Part shown: piece by piece, positions 51,287 to 59,852 of the stretch
Layout: each line of letters opens with the position of its first letter
How positions within the stretch are numbered: the first letter of the stretch is position 1
DNA from: CAYMZZ01 sp047600605
GTDB lineage: Bacteria > Bacteroidota > Bacteroidia > Chitinophagales > Chitinophagaceae
NCBI GenBank assembly: GCA_047600605.1
Contig: JASGKK010000001.1
Location: forward strand, 1,240,001-1,304,000
Reading direction: 5' to 3'
DNA length: 64,000 nucleotides
Program-made: the position numbers and the translations under genes
Notes under the pieces: generated by a model
What the model was told of the DNA's origin: nothing
Database searches by the model: none
Seen by the model: the letters and a program-made list of their open reading frames with translations, nothing else

Positions 51287-52228
51287 CTACTCTGCTTTGC
51301 CTGCCTGCTTCACCATCAGCGCCTGAATCTGCTTCATGGTCGCTTCCATGCCTTCTGCACTACCGTCGAGGAAAATAACGTTGCCTTTGCCATATTCAGC
51401 AAAGTTCTTAATAGCCTCAGTCCACATACTGAAAAGGATCACATTGGTGTCGAGGTTGGCCTGTTTCATTTGTTCGGCCGCTTCGGTCATACCGGCTGCC
51501 ACTTCCTTACGGAATAAAGCCACCCCCTGACCACGCAGACGTGCTGCTTCTTTTTCTGCCTCGGCAGATATTTTAATAGAATTACCATCGGCCTCGGCCT
51601 GCTTGGTCTTGGTAATAAGTAATGCCTGACCTTCATTTTCAGCTGCTGCTTTCAGGTTATTGGAAGCCACTACCTTACTCATGGAGTCGAGGATCAGTTT
51701 ATCGAATGTGATATCGTTGATCTGCAGATCCTGCAGGTGATAACCCCATTCGGCCAGCGAATGATCTACTTCCACTTTTACATACTCTACGATTTCGCGA
51801 CGCAGGCCCAGTACTTCTGCCTGTTTCTTGGTAGCTACAAATGAACGGATATTACCTTCGATGGTGCGGATAAGCGCCTGCATCAGATCGCGGTCAGAAA
51901 TAAATTTGAATGCTACTTTCTTAATGGTTTCTTCGGTAGCATCCTGCACCGAATAAAGCAGCATGCTCTTAAAATAAACATTGGCCTGGTCCTGTGTCAC
52001 CGCCTGAAATTCCAGTTCGACTGACCGGTTCTGGATCGACACTTTTTTCATCACTGTTTCCAGCAACGGGATCTTGATATTAAGACCCGGACGTACAATA
52101 CGGCGGTATTTACCAAACATGGTAATAACCCCTATGTATCCCTGATTGATGGTAAAAAGTGAAGAAACAACGATGATCAGAAGAATAATAATCCAGCCAT
52201 ACGTGGAAAAGAAGGCACCAAAATCCAT
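51287..52228 (-). CDS. SPFH/Band-7 membrane scaffold protein
   Basis: 313 residues. N-terminal membrane helix (WIIILLIIVVSSLFTINQGY), then an SPFH domain (GVITMFGKYRRIVRPGLNIKIP, QNRSVELEFQAVTQD, WGYHLQDLQINDITFD), then a long Ala/Glu-rich helix (TKTKQAEADGNSIKISAEAE, RLRGQGVALFRKEVAAGM). It belongs to the stomatin/flotillin-like scaffold proteins that organise membrane proteases or lipid domains. No NfeD-type partner gene is adjacent. Confidence 0.92.
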   Translation of the reverse strand: MDFGAFFSTYGWIIILLIIVVSSLFTINQGYIGVITMFGKYRRIVRPGLNIKIPLLETVMKKVSIQNRSVELEFQAVTQDQANVYFKSMLLYSVQDATEETIKKVAFKFISDRDLMQALIRTIEGNIRSFVATKKQAEVLGLRREIVEYVKVEVDHSLAEWGYHLQDLQINDITFDKLILDSMSKVVASNNLKAAAENEGQALLITKTKQAEADGNSIKISAEAEKEAARLRGQGVALFRKEVAAGMTEAAEQMKQANLDTNVILFSMWTEAIKNFAEYGKGNVIFLDGSAEGMEATMKQIQALMVKQAGKAE

Positions 52229-52261
52229 AGCAAAAGTTTTAGTTAGCGTGAAGGTACAGTA

Positions 52262-52392
52262 AAGATGGAATATAGAAAAAGGGGGAAGGTGAAAGGTAGA
52301 AGGCGGGCATCATCAAATTTTCAAATCCATTAGCACATCAGCACATTTATCACATTAGCACATTATCTTCCCCATCACCAAACTTCCAAATC
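52262..52392. repeat. Composite word-repeat cluster
   Basis: GAAAGGTAGAAGG type words at about 52278-52300, CAAATTTTCAAATCC at 52315-52330, then CCATTAGCACATCAGCACATT and CACATTAGCACATTAT to 52370. It ends at the OmpA-like gene's stop. Confidence 0.75.
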
Positions 52393-53500
52393 ATTCCCTG
52401 TAGTACACCCGCAGTTCCACCCTTCTGTTTCGGCGCCGGTTTTCTTCATTGGTATTCGGGAAAAGCGGTTTCCGGGCAGCCCAGCCCTTTGGCACCAGTG
52501 GTACCCGGCCAAAATAGGCACACCCGCGCAGGTAAGCAGCCGTGGCTAAGGCACGACCCAGCGAAAGAGAATCATTGATGGCAGCGGTACCCGTACTGTC
52601 GGCATGACCATCAATCACCAGTGAATCGATTTGTTTCCCTTTCATCTGCCGGCAAAAACTATCCAGCAGCATAAAACTGGCCGCTTCAAGATTAGCTCTT
52701 CCTCGTACAAAAAGAATATCAGGCATGGTCAGTGTATCTACTGTGAATACGCGCATTGGAGAAAGCACTAATGGTCCGGCGGAACGGTCACGTTTGATTT
52801 TGATGATCCGTTGCAGAAACTCATGACGCGCGTTTTCTGCATAGATCTCATCATGCACGCTTTGCCAGTCATCGCAAAGAGACTCCTGCTGGTTTTCTGC
52901 ACGCAGGCTGATATCATCGAAGAAAATAAAAAAATGACTTTCCTTATCCAGTCCGGTAGGTCCCATTACATCGTTGACACCGAAATAGGCCAGCGTGATG
53001 TAGGTCTCATCACCCTGCGCCAGGTAAGAAAGCGTAACGGGTTGCCAGCTGCTGTCGGCCACAAAGCGGTTATTATCGCCGGCAAAAAGAGAAGGTGCCA
53101 GGCGATGTATGGGTTTGCGTTCCAGCAGCGGATCCATTGAACCAAAATAAACACCCACACTATCAAGCAGGGCATGTGGTGATTTGACAAAAAAATGCAA
53201 CTCGTACCGGCTGCCCTTACGCAGGGCGCAAACCAACTGACTGCGGATAAAAGTACGCTGATAGGGCTTGCGGCTATGACCCGCTTCGATAGCCATACAA
53301 TGCTCTCCGCTATGTGCACGGTTCCGGTCTTTAAAATAATTATTGAATCCACTGCTGTTGCTGATCCACGCTTCGGGGGCACAGTTTACATTGTATTCGG
53401 TACAGATATTTTCATCTTCAAAGCCACCATTGAGCAGCAACTGACGCGCAGAGGCCGGTAAAAAACAGCAGGAAATGAGTATAAAGAGTAATCCTTTCAT
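52391..53500 (-). CDS. OmpA-family C-terminal domain protein with a sugar-binding-like front domain
   Basis: 369 residues from the ATG at 53500 (MKGLLFILISCCFLPASA signal peptide); an ATG at 53533 is the alternative. Residues about 20-210 are a beta-sandwich like galactose-binding or carbohydrate-binding domains (LLLNGGFEDENIC, HSGEHCMAIEAG, SRYELHFFVKSPHA, ESHFFIFFDDISLRAE). The C-terminal part is OmpA-like and should hold peptidoglycan (SLVIDGHADSTGTAAINDSL, NTNEENRRRNRRVELRVYY). There is no beta barrel. It may link an outer ligand to the cell wall. Confidence 0.82.
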   Translation of the reverse strand: MKGLLFILISCCFLPASARQLLLNGGFEDENICTEYNVNCAPEAWISNSSGFNNYFKDRNRAHSGEHCMAIEAGHSRKPYQRTFIRSQLVCALRKGSRYELHFFVKSPHALLDSVGVYFGSMDPLLERKPIHRLAPSLFAGDNNRFVADSSWQPVTLSYLAQGDETYITLAYFGVNDVMGPTGLDKESHFFIFFDDISLRAENQQESLCDDWQSVHDEIYAENARHEFLQRIIKIKRDRSAGPLVLSPMRVFTVDTLTMPDILFVRGRANLEAASFMLLDSFCRQMKGKQIDSLVIDGHADSTGTAAINDSLSLGRALATAAYLRGCAYFGRVPLVPKGWAARKPLFPNTNEENRRRNRRVELRVYYRE

Positions 53501-53562
53501 CCAATCCGAATAGAAGTATAACGGGTGCTTCAACTTTTTAGTCTGTCAGCTGTTTCTTTTCC

Positions 53563-54558
53563 ATGACCCTACGTTTGAGCATACTGGATCAGACTCCGAT
53601 CCGTAAAGGCAGCCATGCATCTGCCACTTTGCAGGAAAGCCATGAACTGGCCAGACTGGCCGACCAATGGGGCTATACCCGCTACTGGATATCTGAGCAT
53701 CATAATACCCGTACACTCGCTGCAGCAGCACCCGAAGTACTGATCGCTTCGCTGGCCAATGGCACCAAACGTATCCGCTTTGGTTCCGGCGGCATCATGC
53801 TTCCCAATCACAGCACGCTCAAAGTAGCCGAAAATTTCCGTTTACTGGAAGCGCTTTATCCCGGGCGGATTGACCTGGGCATTGGCCGTGCACCGGGCGG
53901 AGACCGGGCCACCTCGCAGTTACTCAATCCTTCCAATACTTTTGATCCGCAGGAATACATCGAACAGATCAGGGAACTGCAGCATTTCCTGGCCGATACG
54001 CCATCGACCAACAATGCACTGGGCCGCATCAGGGCTATTCCGCATATTCCCAGTATGCCTCCTGTATGGGCTCTCAGTTCGAGTGGAGAAAGTGCTTTTG
54101 TGGCCGCTCACTTTGGCCTGGGCCTGTCCTATGCACAGTTTATTAATCCGCAGGGAGCGGCAGCAGCCATCCAGGCTTATCGCAGCCGGTTTATTCCTTC
54201 GGTATCATTTCCCGAACCGGCCACCAGTGTCGGCGTTTTCGCATTCACCTCTGCCGATACCGAAAAACTAAAACGCGCCCGGGCTCTTTTTGATTACCGC
54301 CTGATCAGTTTTGAAAACGGAAAATATGATGAGCTGGTTGACTTTGACGACATCAAAGACCATCGTTATACAACTGCCGAAGAAAACCGGCTGATCTATC
54401 ACCGGCAACGATACCTGATTGGCACACCGGCCGAACTGGAAGCCGCATTCTCCCAACTGGCCAAAGAAGCCGGTACAGCGGAAATACTCGTAGCCACATT
54501 TGCTGAAACGAAAGAAGACAGGATAGAGTCGTACAGACTACTGGGAGAGATGATTTGA
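53563..54558 (+). CDS. LLM-class flavin-dependent oxidoreductase
   Basis: 331 residues, bacterial luciferase-like barrel. Typical of the LuxA-like group found next to no partner: LRLSILDQTPIRKGSHASA, LARLADQWGYTRYWISEHHN, RFGSGGIMLPNHSTLKVAE, YPGRIDLGIGRAPGGD, GTPAELEAAFSQLA near the end. It probably uses FMNH2 from a separate reductase. The substrate is unknown. Confidence 0.92.
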   Translation: MTLRLSILDQTPIRKGSHASATLQESHELARLADQWGYTRYWISEHHNTRTLAAAAPEVLIASLANGTKRIRFGSGGIMLPNHSTLKVAENFRLLEALYPGRIDLGIGRAPGGDRATSQLLNPSNTFDPQEYIEQIRELQHFLADTPSTNNALGRIRAIPHIPSMPPVWALSSSGESAFVAAHFGLGLSYAQFINPQGAAAAIQAYRSRFIPSVSFPEPATSVGVFAFTSADTEKLKRARALFDYRLISFENGKYDELVDFDDIKDHRYTTAEENRLIYHRQRYLIGTPAELEAAFSQLAKEAGTAEILVATFAETKEDRIESYRLLGEMI

Positions 54559-54682
54559 TGATTTGAAAATTTGAAGATTGATCAGAATGTAATAGTCTCT
54601 CGCATTGAACGAACCTAAAACTTATTACTTACTACTTCTCACTCATCATCAAATCCTCAAATTTTCAAATCCTCAAATCGTC
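54557..54682. repeat. Word-repeat cluster, imperfect inverted pair around 7-base words
   Basis: TTTGATGA/TTTGAAAA/TTTGAAGA at 54554-54582 starting in the oxidoreductase stop codon region, AAACTTATTACTTACTACTT at 54618-54638, and the inverted CAAATCCT/CAAATTTT/CAAATCCT at 54648-54680. Arms differ by two bases over 28. It fills the space between convergent genes. Confidence 0.8.
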
Positions 54683-54683
54683 A

Positions 54684-55934
54684 TTATTCGCTTTTCTCTT
54701 CCCACACCTTCGCCAACTCTACCAGCGTCTCCACTGCTTTTTGCATATCCTGAATACTCACATGCTCCAGTTTGGAATGAATACCCTGCATGCCGGTAAA
54801 AATATTGGGACAGGGAAGCCCCATAAAGGAAAGACGGCTGCCATCTGTACCGCCACGTATACTTTCCATCTTTACGGCAAGGCCGGCACGTTCTATCGCC
54901 TCTCTGGCAAAATCAGTAACCTGGGGGTGATGAATCAGTACTTCTTTCATATTGCGGTACTGTTCCGTCACTTTATATTCAAAGGAGGCCTGGGGATAAA
55001 TGCGTACACTTTCTTCCACCAGCGTACGCAGAAAATCTTCTTTCTTTTTCAGACCAGGTGTTTCAAAATCGCGGACAATAAACTCAATAGTACATTTCTC
55101 TGCTATACCTTCTACTCTAACGGGGTGTATAAAACCACGTTTCCCTTCGGTTGATTCCGGCGACAACCTGTCTTTAGGAAGCGCATCCAGTATCTGGCCG
55201 GCAATCTTCATGGCATTGACCATCTTTCCTTTGGCATAACCGGGATGTGCACTTACACCGTAAATGGTTACTTCCACTCCATCTGCACTAAAGGTTTCGT
55301 CTTCGAGGCTGCCACGTTCCCCGCCATCTAGTGTATAACCATATCGTGCCCCCAGCTTCTGCAGATCCACCTGCGCTGTGCCACGCCCTACTTCTTCATC
55401 GGGTGTAAACAGGAGACGGATCTTTCCATGTTTCACTTCAGGATGTGTGATCAGGAAATGAGCGAGGTCCATAATGATCGCCACCCCCGCTTTATCATCA
55501 CTACCGAGAAGTGTATGCCCGCTGGCGGTAATAATGTCGTGCCCGCTCAGCGACTGGAGATAAGGAAAATCGGTTGGCCTTAATACCTGTGCCGGATCAT
55601 CGGGCAATACAATATCCTGCCCCTGGTAGTTGCGATGCACAAGCGGCTTCACACCGGTACCGCTGCAATCGGGTGCTGTATCCACATGCGCACAAAAACA
55701 AATAACAGGCACATCTTTATCTGTATTGGCAGGAATGGTGGCGTATACATATCCCCAATCGTCGAGCTCCACATCAGCATAGCCCATTTCCTTCAACTCC
55801 TGTACCAGCACCTGCGACAGATCTTTTTGTTTGGCGGTCGATGGAAAATTATCCGACAGAGGATCACTTTGTGTATCTATCTGCACGTAGCGGAGAAACC
55901 GGTCTGATACCGTAAAAGTGTATTGATCAGGCAT
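54684..55934 (-). CDS. pepT: Peptidase T (tripeptide aminopeptidase)
   Basis: 416 residues from the ATG at 55934; a GTG at 55952 directly touches TAATTTCG (one mismatch to a -7 box), so the ATG is preferred. M20 dimetal peptidase: ICFCAHVDTAPDCSG, TLLGSDDKAGVAIIMDL, LLFTPDEEVGRGT, YGVSAHPGYAKGKM, IRGGTDGSRLSFMGLPCPNIF. It removes the N-terminal residue of tripeptides in the cytoplasm. Full length. Confidence 0.96.
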   Translation of the reverse strand: MPDQYTFTVSDRFLRYVQIDTQSDPLSDNFPSTAKQKDLSQVLVQELKEMGYADVELDDWGYVYATIPANTDKDVPVICFCAHVDTAPDCSGTGVKPLVHRNYQGQDIVLPDDPAQVLRPTDFPYLQSLSGHDIITASGHTLLGSDDKAGVAIIMDLAHFLITHPEVKHGKIRLLFTPDEEVGRGTAQVDLQKLGARYGYTLDGGERGSLEDETFSADGVEVTIYGVSAHPGYAKGKMVNAMKIAGQILDALPKDRLSPESTEGKRGFIHPVRVEGIAEKCTIEFIVRDFETPGLKKKEDFLRTLVEESVRIYPQASFEYKVTEQYRNMKEVLIHHPQVTDFAREAIERAGLAVKMESIRGGTDGSRLSFMGLPCPNIFTGMQGIHSKLEHVSIQDMQKAVETLVELAKVWEEKSE

Positions 55935-55962
55935 AGGCTGTTTTTGGGGCACCGAAATTACT

Positions 55963-55998
55963 GAAAAGAAAATGGTTTGCAGCTAACCGCAAACCATT
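55963..55998 (-). terminator. Rho-independent terminator of the FKBP gene
   Basis: Minus strand: perfect 10-base stem AATGGTTTGC / GCAAACCATT (arms 55989-55998 and 55971-55980, loop 8), then a T-rich run. It lies just upstream of the pepT promoter. Confidence 0.82.
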
Positions 55999-56029
55999 CA
56001 CTGTAAATTAACTTTTTATAAAATGTGCA

Positions 56030-56485
56030 TTAGGGCACAATGATCAGCGGCGAACCGCCTACGATTTCTACAAGCTCCAGATCAAAAACCAGGTCTTTGC
56101 CAGCCAGAGGATGATTAGCGTCGAGTACAACCACATCGTCTTTGATTTCTACAATTGTAACCTGAAACTGCTGACCCTGACCATCCGTCATCACCAGTGG
56201 CATACCGATCTCCAGTTCCATATCCTGGGGAAAACGGTCTTTAGGCATATCAATAACCATTTCAGGATTGCGGGGACCATAGGCTTCCAGGAAAGGGATG
56301 TTGATGGTTTTCTTTTCACCAACTGCCATACCGGTAACGCCATCATCAAAACCCTTAATCACCATGCCGCTTCCCACTTCAAACTCGAGGGGAGCGCGAC
56401 CTTCCGATTTATCAAAGGTTTCACCGGAAGTGAGCCGGCCATGATAGTGCACTTTCACCTTATCGCCACTTTTTACTTTTTGCAT
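56030..56485 (-). CDS. FKBP-type peptidyl-prolyl isomerase, SlyD-like
   Basis: 151 residues. FKBP part (GDKVKVHYHGRLTSGETFDK, FEVGSGMVIKGFDDGVTGM) with the inserted-flap chaperone domain of the SlyD type at about 70-125 (PKDRFPQDMELEIGMPL, VVLDANHPLAGKDLVFDLEL). Unlike E. coli SlyD it lacks the His/Cys-rich metal-binding tail. Cytoplasmic folding helper. A single gene with its own terminator. Confidence 0.93.
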   Translation of the reverse strand: MQKVKSGDKVKVHYHGRLTSGETFDKSEGRAPLEFEVGSGMVIKGFDDGVTGMAVGEKKTINIPFLEAYGPRNPEMVIDMPKDRFPQDMELEIGMPLVMTDGQGQQFQVTIVEIKDDVVVLDANHPLAGKDLVFDLELVEIVGGSPLIIVP

Positions 56486-56606
56486 TTTATTTGTTTAAGT
56501 CTTTTAATAAAAAAACAGCCGCAAGGTAGCCAAATTAAGCCACCCTGCCAGCTAAATATTTAACAACTACCGAATGCCTATTTTACAGTATTTTATGGTT
56601 CAAAAA

Positions 56607-57899
56607 ATGAGTATCATGAGGCGCATTGTTCCTGCATCTTTCTGTCTGGCTATCACCCTGTTGTTTCAGCTTTCCGCTATTGCCCAGATCATACCCGGCG
56701 CAGCCCGGCTGGAGACTTACCTGCCTCTTATCAAAGGAAAACGGGTAGGTCTGTTTGCCAATCCGACCTCTACTATCGGGCAAACGCATCTTGCCGATAC
56801 ACTCAAAAAATCGGGTGTTGATATTACCGTCATCTTCGGACCCGAACACGGCTTCAGAGGCACAGCAGATGCGGGCGAAAAGATCGGCAACTACACCGAT
56901 CCGCAAACCGGTATTCCCGTCATATCGCTTTATGGAAAAAAACTCAAACCAGATGCTGCCGATGTGAAAAATGTAGATGTGCTGCTATTTGACATCCAGG
57001 ATGTAGGCGTACGTTTCTATACATACATTTCTTCGCTGCAACATTTCATGGAAGCTGCTGCCGAACTGGGTAAACCCCTGATCGTACTTGACCGGCCTAA
57101 TCCCAATGGACATTATGTAGATGGTCCCGTGCTCGACATGAAGTATAAATCCTTTGTAGGCATGCAGCCTGTACCCGTCGTATATGGCATGACCATCGGC
57201 GAGTATGCACAGATGCTGGTCGGACAGCAATGGCTGCAATTACCTGCGGGCAGTCACTCACACTACCAGGTAGATCCCAAACCCGAAAATGCCTGGAAAG
57301 AATATGCAGCTGATAAAAAAGGGCTCAACCTCATCATCATCCGCTGTGCCAACTATACACACCACTCGATGTATGTACTACCGGTAAAACCCTCCCCCAA
57401 CCTGCCCAACATACAGTCCATTTACCTGTACCCTTCTACCTGTTTTTTTGAAGGTACCGTATTAAGCGAAGGCAGGGGTACCAGCAAGCCGTTCCAGGTT
57501 TTCGGACACCCTTCTTTACCAAAAACACTTTTCTCTTTTACTCCCAATCCCAACGAAGGAGCACGTCAGTCGAAACTTTATGGAAAACTTTGCTATGGCT
57601 GGGACCTCAGTGGTACTCCCGAAGAAGTACGTGCAGCGGTCAGCAACAAAGTGCAGTTAAAATGGCTGATGGAAGCTTACCGGTTATTTCCGCAAAAAGA
57701 CAGTTTCTATATTTTGCCCAAATCGGGTAAAATGGAGGAATCATTTTTCAACAAGCTGGCTGGCAACAATGAACTGTGGCAACAGATCAGATCAGGTATG
57801 ACCGAAGAAGCCATCCGCGCTACATGGGCGCCCGGACTGGAGGCGTTTAAGAAGATCAGGAAGAAGTATTTGCTCTATCAGGATTTTAGTGATCAGTGA
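56607..57899 (+). CDS. DUF1343 (NamZ-like exo-beta-N-acetylmuramidase)
   Basis: 430 residues from the ATG at 56607, giving signal peptide MSIMRRIVPASFCLAIT ending AIAQ; ATGs at 56574, 56595 and 56616 are alternatives. DUF1343 hallmarks are KGKRVGLFANPTSTIG, FGPEHGFRGTADAGE, VLLFDIQDVGVRFYTYISSL, VLDRPNPNGHYVDGP, PSPNLPNIQSIYLYPSTCFF and EGRGTSKPFQVFGHP. The family was shown to be NamZ exo-muramidase, trimming N-acetylmuramic acid from peptidoglycan fragments. Likely periplasmic, for cell-wall recycling. Confidence 0.9.
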   Translation: MSIMRRIVPASFCLAITLLFQLSAIAQIIPGAARLETYLPLIKGKRVGLFANPTSTIGQTHLADTLKKSGVDITVIFGPEHGFRGTADAGEKIGNYTDPQTGIPVISLYGKKLKPDAADVKNVDVLLFDIQDVGVRFYTYISSLQHFMEAAAELGKPLIVLDRPNPNGHYVDGPVLDMKYKSFVGMQPVPVVYGMTIGEYAQMLVGQQWLQLPAGSHSHYQVDPKPENAWKEYAADKKGLNLIIIRCANYTHHSMYVLPVKPSPNLPNIQSIYLYPSTCFFEGTVLSEGRGTSKPFQVFGHPSLPKTLFSFTPNPNEGARQSKLYGKLCYGWDLSGTPEEVRAAVSNKVQLKWLMEAYRLFPQKDSFYILPKSGKMEESFFNKLAGNNELWQQIRSGMTEEAIRATWAPGLEAFKKIRKKYLLYQDFSDQ

Positions 57900-57950
57900 T
57901 CGGTGGCCGGTAAGAATAAATATGTCAGACCACCGGCTACTTGCTAAATG
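57885..57950. repeat. Word-repeat cluster (GATCAGT/GATCGGT words)
   Basis: 7-base words GTGATCAGTGATCGGTGGCCGG overlap the DUF1343 stop, and an inverted CCACCGGCTA follows at 57932-57942. It ends at the response-regulator stop. Confidence 0.65.
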
Positions 57951-58561
57951 ATCTGCCACTGCGTAGCCGATCTTATCAATGCTGCGGTGTTTCTGACTTC
58001 AAATTTGGCGAGAAGATTTTTGCGGTGTGTATCTACAGTAGTGACACTGATGAAAAGCTTTTGTGCAATTTCATTATTCGTCAACCCTTCGGCTATCAGT
58101 TCCAGCACCTCTTTTTCACGCCGGGTAAGTACCGGCATATCGGCCTCCGGCGTCTTGCGCAGCGAAAGAGATGCTTCATCACTTAAATAAGTTTTTCCTT
58201 TCATAACGGTCGCGATAGCTTCCATGATCTCGGCTTGTGTGGCATTCTTCAACACATATCCAGAGGCACCATTATCAATCATTTTCTGAATAAAACCCTG
58301 TTGATTAAATGTACTGAGCCCTACTATGAAAACAGATGGATAACACTTCTTTACTTCGAGACACAACTCAATACCACTCCGGTCAGGCAGGTTGATATCC
58401 ATCAGGATCACGTCTGGCTGCTGCTGCTTGAGATAAGCAAGGCAGGAGTCAGCGGATGACGCATGCCCGGCCCACTCCACAGATGGTTCTGCCTGCAGCA
58501 ATGAGCGTATGCCCTCGATTACCATGTAGTGATCATCCACAACAAATACGCGGGTTGGCAT
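57944..58561 (-). CDS. NarL/LuxR-family response regulator
   Basis: 205 residues. Receiver domain with acidic pair VFVVDDH, phospho-acceptor Asp in VILMDINLPDRSG, and GYVLKNATQAEI; C-terminal LuxR helix-turn-helix LTRREKEVLELIAEGLTNNEIAQKLF, with TVDTHRKNLLAKF. No kinase gene is adjacent; the frame-broken 7TM-DISM kinase at 26059-28018 has the HisKA_3-type box that fits this regulator type, but the pairing is a guess. Between this gene and fmt (58562-58841) nothing clear is seen. Confidence 0.93.
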   Translation of the reverse strand: MPTRVFVVDDHYMVIEGIRSLLQAEPSVEWAGHASSADSCLAYLKQQQPDVILMDINLPDRSGIELCLEVKKCYPSVFIVGLSTFNQQGFIQKMIDNGASGYVLKNATQAEIMEAIATVMKGKTYLSDEASLSLRKTPEADMPVLTRREKEVLELIAEGLTNNEIAQKLFISVTTVDTHRKNLLAKFEVRNTAALIRSATQWQII

Positions 58562-58841
58562 ATTATTATTTTAGTTAGATTCCATCGCAGAGTCGTCATT
58601 CCATTCTTTCGATGTAAACAGATGCACTTTCTACTGTTCTTCCTTTTCGCGATATGCAAGCAAGTCGTCAGTTTACAAATAAAACGAATAGGCAAAGACG
58701 GGGCACTCATCTTTTTTTATGATTTTGGCGGTCCTTACCTGTCAGCTATCTGAAGGTATGGCTGCAACCATTCGTTCAAAAAATGGCTTTTACCGTCCGA
58801 ATACGGCTACCGCTTATCGCAGATTGCAATACCTTCGCAGC

Positions 58842-59852
58842 ATGATTGAGTTTCAGTTGAAAAACAAGGCCACAGGACCGGCCACCTTTGACCTTACACT
58901 GGCAGGTAAGCGGATTGTATTTATGGGTACTCCTGAATTTGCCGTAGCATCACTCGATGCGTTGCGCAAAGCCGGATTCAATATTGTAGCTGTTGTAACA
59001 GCGCCTGATAAACCGGCTGGCCGTGGCATGAAACTCACCCAAAGCGCCGTAAAGCAATATGCGGTGACGCATAACATTCCCGTACTGCAACCGGAGAAAC
59101 TCAGAGACCCTGCTTTTCTGGAGCAGTTACGCGCCTTTAATGCCGACCTGCAGATAGTGGTGGCCTTTCGCATGCTGCCCGAAGCGGTTTGGAATATGCC
59201 CCCACTGGGCTCTGTAAACCTGCATGGCTCATTGCTGCCGCAATACCGCGGCGCCGCGCCTATCAACTGGGCAGTGATCAATGGCGAAAAAGAAACCGGG
59301 GTTACCACATTTCAGTTGCAGCATGAAATAGATACCGGCAACATCCTCCTGCAACAATCATTTGCTGTTGGCGAAGATGAAACAGCCGGCGAAGTTCATG
59401 ACCGTATGAAAGAAATAGGCGCCGATGTGCTGGTGCAAACCGTACGCGGGCTGCTTAAAGGGGAATTGAAAGCGGTAAGCCAGAATAGTCTCGCGGCCCG
59501 GCTACCGGAATCAGCACTGCGACATGCTCCGAAAATATTTACAGAAACCTGCCGTATCAATTTCACCAAAACAACCGGCGAAGTACACAATCTCGTGCGT
59601 GGCCTCTCTCCTTTTCCTGGTGCCTTTACACAATTGCATGGCAAAACGCTGAAGATCTATCGCAGTCAGCCGGAGTCCATCACACCGATACATGCTCCCG
59701 GCACGGCTGTCAGTGATGGAAAAACTTATCTCAAATTTGCTACTACAGACGGATATCTGCTGGTCAAAGAATTGCAACTGGAAGGAAAAAAGAAAATGGA
59801 TACTTCCGATTTTCTGCGCGGCTATCATTGGGCCGATGGAGAAAATCAGTAA
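58842..59852 (+). CDS. fmt: Methionyl-tRNA formyltransferase
   Basis: 336 residues from the ATG at 58842. Family signs: KRIVFMGTPEFAVASL, TAPDKPAGRGMKL, VVAFRMLPEAVWNMPP, SVNLHGSLLPQYRGAAPINW, QLQHEIDTGNILLQQ; C-terminal domain from TTGEVHNLVRGLSPFPGAF. It formylates initiator tRNA. The start is uncertain: normally the protein begins about 5 residues before RIVFMGTP, but no ATG, GTG or TTG lies there; the ATG at 58842 gives 22 extra residues and a TTG at 58857 is also possible. It overlaps the end of the LysM gene by 7 bases. Confidence 0.92.
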   Translation: MIEFQLKNKATGPATFDLTLAGKRIVFMGTPEFAVASLDALRKAGFNIVAVVTAPDKPAGRGMKLTQSAVKQYAVTHNIPVLQPEKLRDPAFLEQLRAFNADLQIVVAFRMLPEAVWNMPPLGSVNLHGSLLPQYRGAAPINWAVINGEKETGVTTFQLQHEIDTGNILLQQSFAVGEDETAGEVHDRMKEIGADVLVQTVRGLLKGELKAVSQNSLAARLPESALRHAPKIFTETCRINFTKTTGEVHNLVRGLSPFPGAFTQLHGKTLKIYRSQPESITPIHAPGTAVSDGKTYLKFATTDGYLLVKELQLEGKKKMDTSDFLRGYHWADGENQ

